From an uncultured Clostridia bacterium (GTDB taxonomy: Bacteria; Bacillota; Clostridia; Oscillospirales; Oscillospiraceae), in assembly GCA_937858235.1 (NCBI GenBank), contig CALLZZ010000466.1:1-8190 (forward strand): a stretch of 8,190 bases of DNA, in the 5' to 3' direction. The position numbers and the translations under genes are program-made. Position 1 is the first letter of the stretch; each line of letters opens with the position of its first letter. Below the pieces are notes generated by a model that was given only the letters and a program-made list of their open reading frames with translations, did not search any database and was not told where the DNA came from. Of this stretch, positions 1-7,266 are shown one piece after another.

Positions 1-479
1 CATTCATCATTAGTTAAAAATGAAAAATCATAAAACCAATCATCATCTTCAGACTTACTAAGTAAGTTTAAGTACAGCTTTCTAACTGGGTAAGCCTTGG
101 GGTTATCATAACGGAAATATGGTTTTTTATAAGCGTATGTTCCCATCAGCCCAACATAGAGAGATGTTAGCCGCTGTTGCCCATCTAAAATAGCTGTGAT
201 AGATTCACTACCGGTAATGCTTGCTTTGGTGTTGTGACGGCAATCCCTTTCATGATAATTCCTGAGAAATTCATAAAAAACAAATTCATTGCCATTTTGT
301 TTGCCGACTTCCCAAAACAGGAATGAGCCTATGGGATAGCCAAGCATAAGGCTATCAAATAATTGGGTAATCTGGTCTACACCCCATACAAATTCTCTTT
401 GGATAGAAGGTAGCAAATACTTTTTACTATGAATGCTGGCAATAGCTTCTTTTATTGTAAGTGCAGTTTGAAATGCCAT
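1..479 (-). CDS. DUF262 domain protein (GmrS-like), 5' part only
   Basis: I translated this frame by hand from the ATG at 479; it stays open to the left edge, giving 159 N-terminal residues with the rest outside the window. The DUF262 hallmarks are visible: LLPSIQREFVW at residues 22-32, LGYPIGSFLFWE near 46-57, and the DGQQRLT motif at 99-105. In known DUF262 proteins (GmrS half of GmrSD, BrxU and relatives) this ParB-like fold binds and hydrolyses nucleotides through the DGQQR motif and is often joined to a DUF1524/HNH nuclease that cuts modified DNA. Whether such a nuclease follows here cannot be seen. The start is supported by GGAGG (487-491) with a 7-base spacer. The gene begins 32 bases after res ends, so it is probably the sixth cistron of the same defence operon. 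The DUF262 assignment is firm; a modified-DNA target is inference. Confidence 0.9.
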   Translation of the reverse strand, partial: MAFQTALTIKEAIASIHSKKYLLPSIQREFVWGVDQITQLFDSLMLGYPIGSFLFWEVGKQNGNEFVFYEFLRNYHERDCRHNTKASITGSESITAILDGQQRLTSLYVGLMGTYAYKKPYFRYDNPKAYPVRKLYLNLLSKSEDDDWFYDFSFLTNDE

Positions 480-495
480 TATTTCTCCTCCTGTT

Positions 496-516
496 AATAA
501 TATCTGAAATATTATT
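496..516. repeat. 8-bp AT-rich inverted repeat between res and the DUF262 gene
   Basis: AATAATAT (496-503) and ATATTATT (509-516) are exact reverse complements around a 5-base spacer. The repeat overlaps the res stop codon and lies just upstream of the Shine-Dalgarno site of the DUF262 gene. It has no GC pairs and no following U-run, so it is not a convincing intrinsic terminator. It could form a weak mRNA hairpin between cistrons or be chance in AT-rich DNA. Confidence 0.4.
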
Positions 517-3028
517 CTTCCGTTATTGCTTCCTCATCAAAAATCCGATCAAGTTCAGCATTGGATGTTACACTACGAACTCTATTTCGAATGCTAAGCT
601 TACTCATGTCTAAACGGTAGAAATGATCTCGTTTGTCCGCACCTTTTGCTTTGCGAATAAGCTGTATCCGGCCAAAATATTCACCATGCTTTTCGGCAAA
701 TTTTGCAAGACCAACGGCCTTTGGATAGTTATCCTTACGGCTGGGATCATGGGGCTCCAGAATATCGAAAACATACCCATTTGCATTAGTACGAACAACA
801 ATAAGGTCTGGGAACATGGGGGTTGTTACACCACCTACTTCGTATGGAATTTCAAGGGACCATTTTTTACGATCAAGATTGCGAAGCCACGCTACTGCAC
901 CTTTGGCTTCCTGCATCTCTTCCTCAATAACACCCTTTTCCCAATCTCCTAAGCTAACTTTGAAGTCTCCGCCCTCGGAAGGGATAAAAAGATGATTTTC
1001 TAAGGCAATAGCATCTTCTCCTATAGAAAAATCTATAGACTGGGGCAGCTGCCAATCAAGTGCGATTGGAATAGTGGAGGACTGTGCAAGTTTTCTATAT
1101 GTATCCTTGCGATCTTCCTTTAAGTGGCGGAAGGCTGATTGATGGGTATCATATAACTCATTGAATAACCTACCGGCAAATGCTTCAAGCCTATCCATTG
1201 CTTCACTGTCACTGGCCAGAACAATCATTTCAGTTTTTACATCTTTGGCTTCACGAGTAGCATGACGAATCCAATACTCTTTGTGTAAGCCTTCGCCGAA
1301 GATTTTTCCCGCCCGCTCAAATAGATTATTCATATCAAAATCCGAAAGCGAGATAACTTCATTTGATTCCATAATTTTGTTTGCAACATCACTGCCATAA
1401 TCGATGGTAAGGGAATAGAGGCCAAAGCCTGTAGTTGCTTTGGATATGGTCTCAAATTTGCCCGATTCTCTTAAAGCAGTGATTTCTTTTTCAAATTCAT
1501 CAAGCAATTTTTTTAACATAGTCTTGCGAGCCCCTGGTGCAATCATATCTTGGGTAAGGGCACGAGCAAGGGCAATCAGCCTGCGTAGAGCTGGTTGCTT
1601 TCTTGCCGAATCTATGCGATATGTTATTAAATTCATATCGCTAAACACATCTGCAAAAGCAGGATTTCTTTTTAATGTGATTAATTCCCTGTGTGAGCCT
1701 GTTTCAGCAGGGATAGATGCTTCACCATCACGCAGGGCTTGCTCCACCATCTTGACAGTTTCCTCATCGAAGAATGGCAGGTAAAGGCTGACATTATTTA
1801 ATTCAGCATCGGATTCAACACGGCGGGCAAGAGGGGTACGGATCATCCGCCCCAGCAGCTGAGCAATGTGAGTATAATCACTGGCGTTCCTAAATGACAT
1901 CATTGTCTCGGCACGAGGGCAGTCCCATCCGGTGGAAAGGTTCATCTTAAAGAACACAACCATCGCCTTTTCATCATGTTCAATTCGGGATGCATCCACT
2001 TTGTATATATCTACATCACCTACTTTGATGGTTTCATATTTATCAAATGTATGAATTGCCTCACCGGCACGGAGCTTGCGTCCAAGAGTATCTTCAATTA
2101 CAGTGATACAATTTTCCAAATCTGTGTGGGTGATCAACCGTTCATTGCCATCTTCAACCTGAACTACAAGAATAGGGCGAACAGGATTTTTAATTTCCTC
2201 ATGGTCAGAGTAAGCCGCCCAGCGTTCGCATTTATCTTTCCAGTTAGCAACAGCTTCTTTAAACATTGTCATATCAGCATTTATTGCAATTTCAGGGAAA
2301 TGTATTATAATTCTATCTTTCAATAAGCCGGATTCCCGGACATCCTCCGGGGGAACAGCAACTTTTTGGATAGTAGAAGTAGTATCGGCTACAAGTCGTT
2401 GAAAACGCTGTGGTGTTGCAGTTACACCTATAACAAGTGGCATGATAGGCATTCCATCTTCTTTGCTGCCTTTAATAAATTTTTGCATAATGGATTGCGC
2501 TCTGTTTTCCGCTTGCGGTGTAGCTGTACCTCGGTGTGCCTCGTCTATAACAATATAAAATGATTTTGGTTGGCGCTTTGCTGTATTGGCAAGTGTTTCC
2601 CAAATTGTATATTGGCGCAGATCAGACTTCTGGGTGAGAAGCTTGTCTGTACCAAGTTTTTGTGTGTTTAAAAAATAGATTCCACCCGGTGCAAAATATT
2701 CGGAGTCATAGTTGGAATCAATTATGTGGATGTCTCTTGCGCGGAATTTATCTGATTTACTTTCGATTTTTAAGCGTGTTTGTTCATTCAGCTCAGGCAT
2801 ATCTGAAAGCCAGACAAAAATAGAATCAGGCTCAGCTATACCATAGGCATGACCGAAAATAATGTCCTCAAACAGAGCGGTCATAATAATTGTCTTTCCT
2901 GCACCCGTGGGAGCGGTAAAGGAAATAACCTGCGGGTCTTTTTCGCTCCAAAGGGTATGTGCTTTTTGTATCTTTTCATGTAAGTCAGCAAGTGCTACTT
3001 CTTGAAAAGGAAATAAGGTTGCTCTCAT
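512..3028 (-). CDS. res: Type III restriction system Res subunit (DEAD/DEAH helicase with nuclease-like C-terminus)
   Basis: This 838-residue protein should be the ATP-dependent translocase and nuclease subunit that joins Mod to cleave unmethylated DNA. Superfamily 2 helicase motifs appear in order: Walker A APTGAGKT at 39-46, motif II IDEAH at 161-165, motif III GVTATP at 201-206, a motif V-like segment LSTGWDCPRAE at 364-374, and motif VI QLLGRMIR at 390-397. The C-terminal region contains FPDLIVV (739-745) followed by FDILEPHD (754-761), the place where a PD-(D/E)xK nuclease core is expected; the usual lysine is not there. Length is slightly below that of EcoP1-type Res proteins. The ATG at 3028 overlaps the mod TGA as ATGA, with GGAGG (3037-3041) 8 bases upstream, so translation is probably coupled to mod. 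Helicase and Res-family identity are firm; cleavage activity is inferred. Alternative: a Res-like helicase with a different nuclease mechanism. Confidence 0.93.
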   Translation of the reverse strand: MRATLFPFQEVALADLHEKIQKAHTLWSEKDPQVISFTAPTGAGKTIIMTALFEDIIFGHAYGIAEPDSIFVWLSDMPELNEQTRLKIESKSDKFRARDIHIIDSNYDSEYFAPGGIYFLNTQKLGTDKLLTQKSDLRQYTIWETLANTAKRQPKSFYIVIDEAHRGTATPQAENRAQSIMQKFIKGSKEDGMPIMPLVIGVTATPQRFQRLVADTTSTIQKVAVPPEDVRESGLLKDRIIIHFPEIAINADMTMFKEAVANWKDKCERWAAYSDHEEIKNPVRPILVVQVEDGNERLITHTDLENCITVIEDTLGRKLRAGEAIHTFDKYETIKVGDVDIYKVDASRIEHDEKAMVVFFKMNLSTGWDCPRAETMMSFRNASDYTHIAQLLGRMIRTPLARRVESDAELNNVSLYLPFFDEETVKMVEQALRDGEASIPAETGSHRELITLKRNPAFADVFSDMNLITYRIDSARKQPALRRLIALARALTQDMIAPGARKTMLKKLLDEFEKEITALRESGKFETISKATTGFGLYSLTIDYGSDVANKIMESNEVISLSDFDMNNLFERAGKIFGEGLHKEYWIRHATREAKDVKTEMIVLASDSEAMDRLEAFAGRLFNELYDTHQSAFRHLKEDRKDTYRKLAQSSTIPIALDWQLPQSIDFSIGEDAIALENHLFIPSEGGDFKVSLGDWEKGVIEEEMQEAKGAVAWLRNLDRKKWSLEIPYEVGGVTTPMFPDLIVVRTNANGYVFDILEPHDPSRKDNYPKAVGLAKFAEKHGEYFGRIQLIRKAKGADKRDHFYRLDMSKLSIRNRVRSVTSNAELDRIFDEEAITEE

Positions 3029-5331
3029 AGACTATTCCTCCTGCTCCCAATTACGAAATTATCAATATAGTCACGATATAACTGGTAGGTATAAGTGGCC
3101 TCGATACCATCAGACATCTCCCTAAATGCCTCCTCAGAATTCGTGACAAAATACACTGTTTCAATTTTACCGACATCAAACAAGGCTTCAGAGAACTTGC
3201 CATAACAATCTTCATCAAGCAGAATTGCAAAAGAATTCTGCGGAAGAATCAGCATATCCGGTAATTCTATGCCATCTAATTCTGGTCGCTCGCCGACAGC
3301 ACCTGCTTTTAGCCACAGAAGGGGCAATATTTCATGAAATTGCTGGCCAAGGGAAACACTGTTCTTATCCAAAAATCCAAGCTTAAAGTATTCTACATTG
3401 GCGGCGAAGCCTTCACTCATTGGCCGCTTGAATGGTTCAGTTACTGTGATTGTACCGAGTAACTCAACCACTTTTGTTTTTATTTCATTAAAAATCCGGT
3501 TCTCTTTTGCAACAATATAGAAATCAGTAATATGTTCCTGGTCTTCAAGAGCTTCAAGCCATTCGTCAGCTGCTTCTGAATCAAAAAGAATTGAAGCGGT
3601 GTATTTCTCCGATACTACAAAACGGCTGTCGGCTTTAACGAGGGATTGTGGCAGCTTATTCTTGCCCATAAGAGCAACAATTTGTTTTTTTGCAGCAAGC
3701 ACAAGTCTTGTAGGGTCTTCTACAAAGCCCAATTGATAAAATGAGCGGTTGACTTCTTTATCGGTGGTCAGGTTGGTAAAGTATTCTCCTGTTAAAATTG
3801 TGCCATCAGCTCGTTTGCCAAGGATGCTATATTCCGTACGAGGCCAAGTTACCGAGCGGCATATGCCACGGCTTTCCCATTCAGGGTCACCCGGCTGATG
3901 ACCAGCAGCTTTCAATTCCCGTACTTCAGCCTCTGATACCTCATTGTTGGTGACAAGGATACAGCGGCGCTTGCCGTCATCCTCCGCATTAAGCAAATTA
4001 ACTGCATGGAGTGTAGTACCGCTGCCTGCGAAGAAGTCGACAATCAATGCATCTTTTTTTCCTTGCACAGCAAATAACAAAGACTCTTGTACGGCATAAA
4101 GTGATTTCGGAAATGGAAATGTGAAGCCACTACCAAGTATAGTCTTCAATATTTCCGTGCCATGGGCTTCAGCGTTGAAAAGTCCATCAACCCATACCGT
4201 CTTTGGAGGCTCGCTTTCTCTTCGTAATATAACCTCAATCCTTTCGCCACGTTTCTCAATAAACATACGATCCTTAACCGATTCTACAGTACTTCTACTA
4301 TATCTCCATTTTTTCTCCGTGCCATTTTTATCGATAGGCCAAACGGAATAAGTTCCGTCATCATTAAGTTCAACCTGATTAGATGGGTGCAAATCATCAT
4401 CCAATAAGTCTCCGAACCCAATAACATTCGATTTGTCATCGATGAAAATTGGATAAAAGCAAGTGGCTCCTTCATAACGCCCCGATGTGCTGCCCCAGCG
4501 ACGTAGATTATAGACATCACCGCCAGTGTGCGGTTTACGATAAATTACACTTTCTGCTGAGTACGAATAAATAGCATATTCATTTGTTACTGAAAACTTT
4601 TTACCCTGTGTACCGCCGGGGTTATGTTGGATGGTAACACAGTTGTGCGTTAATTCGGGGAAAACATCATTAAGAAGAACCCATAAATGGGCATATTCAT
4701 TGTCATCTATGGTTGTGATTAGCACACCATCCTTTGACAGTAAACGCTTTGCAATCAATAACCGTTTTTTCATCATTGATAGCCATTTGCTATGTCTCCA
4801 TGCATCTGCAGAATCAACATAGTCATTATTATATTTCCAATCCCTTGCACCAGTGTTATAGGGCGGGTCAATATATATACAATCCACTTTTCCCTCATAA
4901 AGGTATTCTAAAAGTTGAAGGGCGTGGTAGTTGTCAGCTTCAATAATCGTATGCCAAAGGTTGTCATCTGCCGCATTAAGTACTTTATCGATAGGCTCAA
5001 GGGAAGGGAAAATTGGCTCCCCAAACTGTGCAACAGATACGATTTCGCTAAGTGGGATGGCTTCAATCTCAAGAGTAATTTTATCCATGCAGGTAGCAGT
5101 TTCGCCATCAATTTCCTTTACCATGTATATATTATTCATTTTGCCTGTTTTTCGGGCAACAAATGAACCTCGTTTAATGGGTACGCTATAAAGTGGAGTG
5201 CATTCAGGAACATGCTCCTCGAAAACTAAGCCGAATTTTTTATTCTTACTTAACCGATTTACTTCCTGCGCAAGTCGCTCACGGAGTACCGGATCGGTGA
5301 TTTGCTGTAGTAAGTTTTTAATAACCGCCAT
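3025..5331 (-). CDS. mod: Type III restriction system Mod subunit (beta-class adenine-N6 DNA methyltransferase)
   Basis: This 768-residue protein should recognise the target sequence, transfer a methyl group from S-adenosylmethionine to adenine N6, and direct Res to unmodified sites. The catalytic motif IV DPPYNTG lies at 155-161 and the SAM-binding motif I FFAGSGTT at 433-440. Motif IV before motif I is the beta-class order typical of type III Mod enzymes; the roughly 270 residues between them should include the target-recognition domain. An N-terminal region of about 120 residues (with FGLVFEEHVPE at 33-43) precedes the core, and about 300 residues follow motif I. This is longer than classical Mod proteins of about 650 residues. 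The ATG at 5331 is preceded by AAGGAG (5342-5347). It starts 32 bases after the ABC ATPase gene, whose end carries tandem stops TAG-TAA, and overlaps res by 4 bases. The recognition sequence cannot be predicted from this reading. Confidence 0.95.
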   Translation of the reverse strand: MAVIKNLLQQITDPVLRERLAQEVNRLSKNKKFGLVFEEHVPECTPLYSVPIKRGSFVARKTGKMNNIYMVKEIDGETATCMDKITLEIEAIPLSEIVSVAQFGEPIFPSLEPIDKVLNAADDNLWHTIIEADNYHALQLLEYLYEGKVDCIYIDPPYNTGARDWKYNNDYVDSADAWRHSKWLSMMKKRLLIAKRLLSKDGVLITTIDDNEYAHLWVLLNDVFPELTHNCVTIQHNPGGTQGKKFSVTNEYAIYSYSAESVIYRKPHTGGDVYNLRRWGSTSGRYEGATCFYPIFIDDKSNVIGFGDLLDDDLHPSNQVELNDDGTYSVWPIDKNGTEKKWRYSRSTVESVKDRMFIEKRGERIEVILRRESEPPKTVWVDGLFNAEAHGTEILKTILGSGFTFPFPKSLYAVQESLLFAVQGKKDALIVDFFAGSGTTLHAVNLLNAEDDGKRRCILVTNNEVSEAEVRELKAAGHQPGDPEWESRGICRSVTWPRTEYSILGKRADGTILTGEYFTNLTTDKEVNRSFYQLGFVEDPTRLVLAAKKQIVALMGKNKLPQSLVKADSRFVVSEKYTASILFDSEAADEWLEALEDQEHITDFYIVAKENRIFNEIKTKVVELLGTITVTEPFKRPMSEGFAANVEYFKLGFLDKNSVSLGQQFHEILPLLWLKAGAVGERPELDGIELPDMLILPQNSFAILLDEDCYGKFSEALFDVGKIETVYFVTNSEEAFREMSDGIEATYTYQLYRDYIDNFVIGSRRNSL

Positions 5332-5363
5332 GTAATTTCATCTCCTTAATTGCTGTCAGTTTA

Positions 5364-7049
5364 CTATTCTGTTTCTTGCTCATCATTTGATCCAAAAGTG
5401 GATATAGGTTTATGTTTAGTTTCTGCAGTTTTGCGGCTCCAAGATTTGCCGAACAGTTCATTTCCTATAGAAAGGCGGAGGACTGTTGCCTCATCAAGCA
5501 TCCTGTAGGTATCATCTGTATATGTATCTGCCTTATCAAATGCAATAAATACCTGTTTGCCCATATCCCCGCATTCTTGATAAAGGCTTAGTATTTGTTC
5601 AAAGTCGGCATCTTCTATGCGCTTAACAATGCTTGAATCATGAATCAATGCAGGAAGGGGGGTCAAAGAAAGCATGCTTAAATCATAGACAACAAGCCCT
5701 TTATATGCTGTTCCTTCGCTCTTGTCGTTAGGAGTTTCAAACTCAAAGGATTTATCTGGCTTTAATGTCAATACAGGAGTAGCCCTGTCACCGCCGGTAA
5801 TGATATCGTTAATTCTTTTCATTTCAGCGTTTACTTCAGTTTCCGCACTTTTAAGCGCTTCTTCCTGTTTTCTGCGGAGATTAGCAAGAATATCCTCAAT
5901 TTCCTTGCGTTTCTTTGATTGTTCCATTTCACTTTGCATAGCTTCATTTTCATCTTCGAGCCTCTCAATCTCACGGGATACCCGGGCATATTGTGTGAGA
6001 ATAGACTGGGAAAGTGTTTTTGCTACTCCAGTGTCCTCAATCTGTTTTTCATAAGAGGTGATGTCGGCATCTATGTATTCAATTTGCGGTACCAGCTGCG
6101 ATACCTCTTCCTCAATATCTGCACGGAGGAAGCTATTAATTTTAGCGTGGAAGGTCTCCACATCGTTAAAGGCATCAATATTGGCTTCCGGGAAAAAGCG
6201 CAAAAGGGCCGAAAAGTCTTTCCTCAGAACACCATCATTTTCAGGCATATTATTTTGTACAGCGTTGAGCTGCGATGTAAGGAGACTTTTTCTTCTGATA
6301 AGCCTGCCCAGCTCTTTTTTTATATTAGCGAGCTTTTCAGCTTGCTTGGAATCAATCCCAAGAGCCTGCAAATTAGCTTCTTCATTTTGTTGGCATAGTT
6401 TATCTCTGCGCTTTTCTAAGGCTGTAATTTTTTCCTTATTCTCGCCAATTTTAGCTGTGATGTCTGAAACTGACCGCTCAATTTGTTTGCTTGGTTTAAT
6501 ACCATAGCTTTCTTCGGCAGTTTTAAGCTTCTGTATATCCTGAAATTTGTCCAATAATTTCAGTAGATACTCTACAGCCGTAGCCATAGTTTCACGTTCA
6601 CCTTGTAAAGGCTTATGTTCATTGTGGTTGCCGTGTCCGTAAATGCGGAAAAAGCGATCGACAATCTCGCTAAAGCTAATACCTTGAAGATGTATCTTAT
6701 ATTCATCAAAAAGAAAGCCCCGATATTTTTGCAAAGGCATTTCTTCAATAACCCGGAACTTACTATCACACCGATTCACAACAGAAGGACGGCTTGTACT
6801 TCTGGAAAAGAAGTAGGATATACCGTCAAATTCAAAGATAAAGTCAATTGTGTGATGGTCAATATGATTTATAACATCCTTAGCAGCCTTGGTATAACCA
6901 TCCCCACCAAAAACAAAGTCTAGTATAAGTAGGAAGGTAGTTTTTCCGATAGCATTACTGCCATCAGAGCTGCCAAGGACAACATTAAGCCCAGTGCGGA
7001 ACGCTTCCGGCTGAGTTTTAAATTTATCGCATATTATTTGTTTTAACAT
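5364..7049 (-). CDS. ABC-three-component system ATPase (DUF2326 family, coiled-coil SMC-like)
   Basis: I place the start at the ATG at 7049 (561 residues, MLKQIICDKF...), because GGAGG (7059-7063) sits 9 bases upstream; a longer frame from 7127 would add 26 hydrophobic residues without a comparable site. A Walker A motif GSNAIGKTT lies at 30-38. Heptad-rich, charged segments at about 190-265 and 345-415 look like two coiled-coil arms flanking a segment at about 270-340. The C-terminal half-site contains SEGTAYKGLVVYDLSML (444-460), then LPALIHDSSI (465-474) where Walker B is expected, and QVFIAFDKADTY (499-510). This pattern, with HDS instead of DE, is what I recall of DUF2326 proteins, the ABC ATPases of ABC-3C conflict systems. 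It probably senses DNA or its ends and gates the effector encoded two genes upstream. Family placement is from memory of motifs. An RM accessory role is an alternative, given the adjacent mod-res. Confidence 0.85.
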   Translation of the reverse strand: MLKQIICDKFKTQPEAFRTGLNVVLGSSDGSNAIGKTTFLLILDFVFGGDGYTKAAKDVINHIDHHTIDFIFEFDGISYFFSRSTSRPSVVNRCDSKFRVIEEMPLQKYRGFLFDEYKIHLQGISFSEIVDRFFRIYGHGNHNEHKPLQGERETMATAVEYLLKLLDKFQDIQKLKTAEESYGIKPSKQIERSVSDITAKIGENKEKITALEKRRDKLCQQNEEANLQALGIDSKQAEKLANIKKELGRLIRRKSLLTSQLNAVQNNMPENDGVLRKDFSALLRFFPEANIDAFNDVETFHAKINSFLRADIEEEVSQLVPQIEYIDADITSYEKQIEDTGVAKTLSQSILTQYARVSREIERLEDENEAMQSEMEQSKKRKEIEDILANLRRKQEEALKSAETEVNAEMKRINDIITGGDRATPVLTLKPDKSFEFETPNDKSEGTAYKGLVVYDLSMLSLTPLPALIHDSSIVKRIEDADFEQILSLYQECGDMGKQVFIAFDKADTYTDDTYRMLDEATVLRLSIGNELFGKSWSRKTAETKHKPISTFGSNDEQETE

Positions 7050-7266
7050 AGCGCAGAACCTCCATACCTTCAGGAATTTCAATCTGTCCAAGTTTATATA
7101 AACAATCAAGAGCATCAAGAAAAACACTTATTTCCGACACTTTTGTCCGTGTTGCTTCAAGTAACTCATGGGGAGTCATATCCCGTTCCTCCAGTTTCTC
7201 AAGGATAGGTGCGAACAAGGATATTACGCTATCTGAGTAAGAATTAACTTTGCTTGGCATTCTCAT
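7024..7266 (-). CDS. ABC-three-component system middle component (MC7-like)
   Basis: This is an 80-residue protein, MRMPSKVNSYSDSVISLF..., ending RYVKTNNMR. The N-terminal RMPSK, the helical LEERDMTPHELLEATR segment (25-40) and the DALDCLYKLGQIEI segment (51-64) match my recollection of ABC-3C middle component 7, small helical or winged-helix-like proteins always encoded between the effector and the ATPase. Middle components are thought to bridge ATPase and effector, like LmuC in Lamassu. An in-frame GTG at 7278 would add MIYS, but it falls within the ribosome-binding site and the family-like N-terminus begins at 7266. The gene overlaps the upstream effector by 23 bases and the downstream ATPase by 26 bases. 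There are no membrane segments or signal peptide. MC7 rather than MC6 is a judgement from the N-terminal motif; the position alone makes a middle component likely. Confidence 0.78.
   Translation of the reverse strand: MRMPSKVNSYSDSVISLFAPILEKLEERDMTPHELLEATRTKVSEISVFLDALDCLYKLGQIEIPEGMEVLRYVKTNNMR
7059..7063 (-). promoter_or_regulatory. Shine-Dalgarno site fixing the ATPase start
   Basis: GGAGG on the minus strand, 9 bases before the ATG at 7049. It lies inside the last codons of the middle-component gene, so ribosomes finishing that gene terminate just past the ATPase start. It argues for 7049 over the upstream in-frame ATG at 7127. Confidence 0.8.

Noticed and set aside
2335..2351. CCCGGA-catcc-TCCGGG inverted repeat resembling a terminator stem
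   Set aside because: It lies in the middle of the intact res coding sequence, encoding VPPEDVRESG, with no U-run after it. Probably a coding coincidence.
4054..4060. Seven-A tract (coding strand) in mod just before motif I, a possible phase-variation or frameshift site
   Set aside because: Comparable 7-base A/T tracts occur in res (1508-1514), in the effector gene (7723-7729) and again in mod near 3685-3691. They are background in this AT-rich DNA, all frames are intact, and phase-variable mod genes normally carry much longer repeats.
4908..5191. Several overlapping open frames on both strands inside mod
   Set aside because: They are shadows of the mod gene, without ribosome-binding sites or recognisable motifs; the mod frame across this region is continuous and carries conserved Mod N-terminal sequence.
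5332..5363. Possible internal promoter or terminator between the ATPase and mod
   Set aside because: The 32-base gap holds only the tandem stop's second codon and the mod Shine-Dalgarno site; no stem-loop or -10/-35 pair is evident in it.
5919..6507. Plus-strand open frames of about 150-160 codons opposite the ATPase coiled coil
   Set aside because: Their Ser/Phe/Leu-rich composition is what the antisense of Glu/Lys-rich coiled-coil codons gives. No start signal or family resemblance.
7050..7127. Longer ATPase start adding 26 hydrophobic residues, which might look like a membrane anchor or signal
   Set aside because: The added stretch is the middle-component gene read in another frame. The ATG at 7049 has a GGAGG 9 bases upstream, and MLKQIICDKF looks like the usual beginning of an ABC ATPase N-terminal strand.
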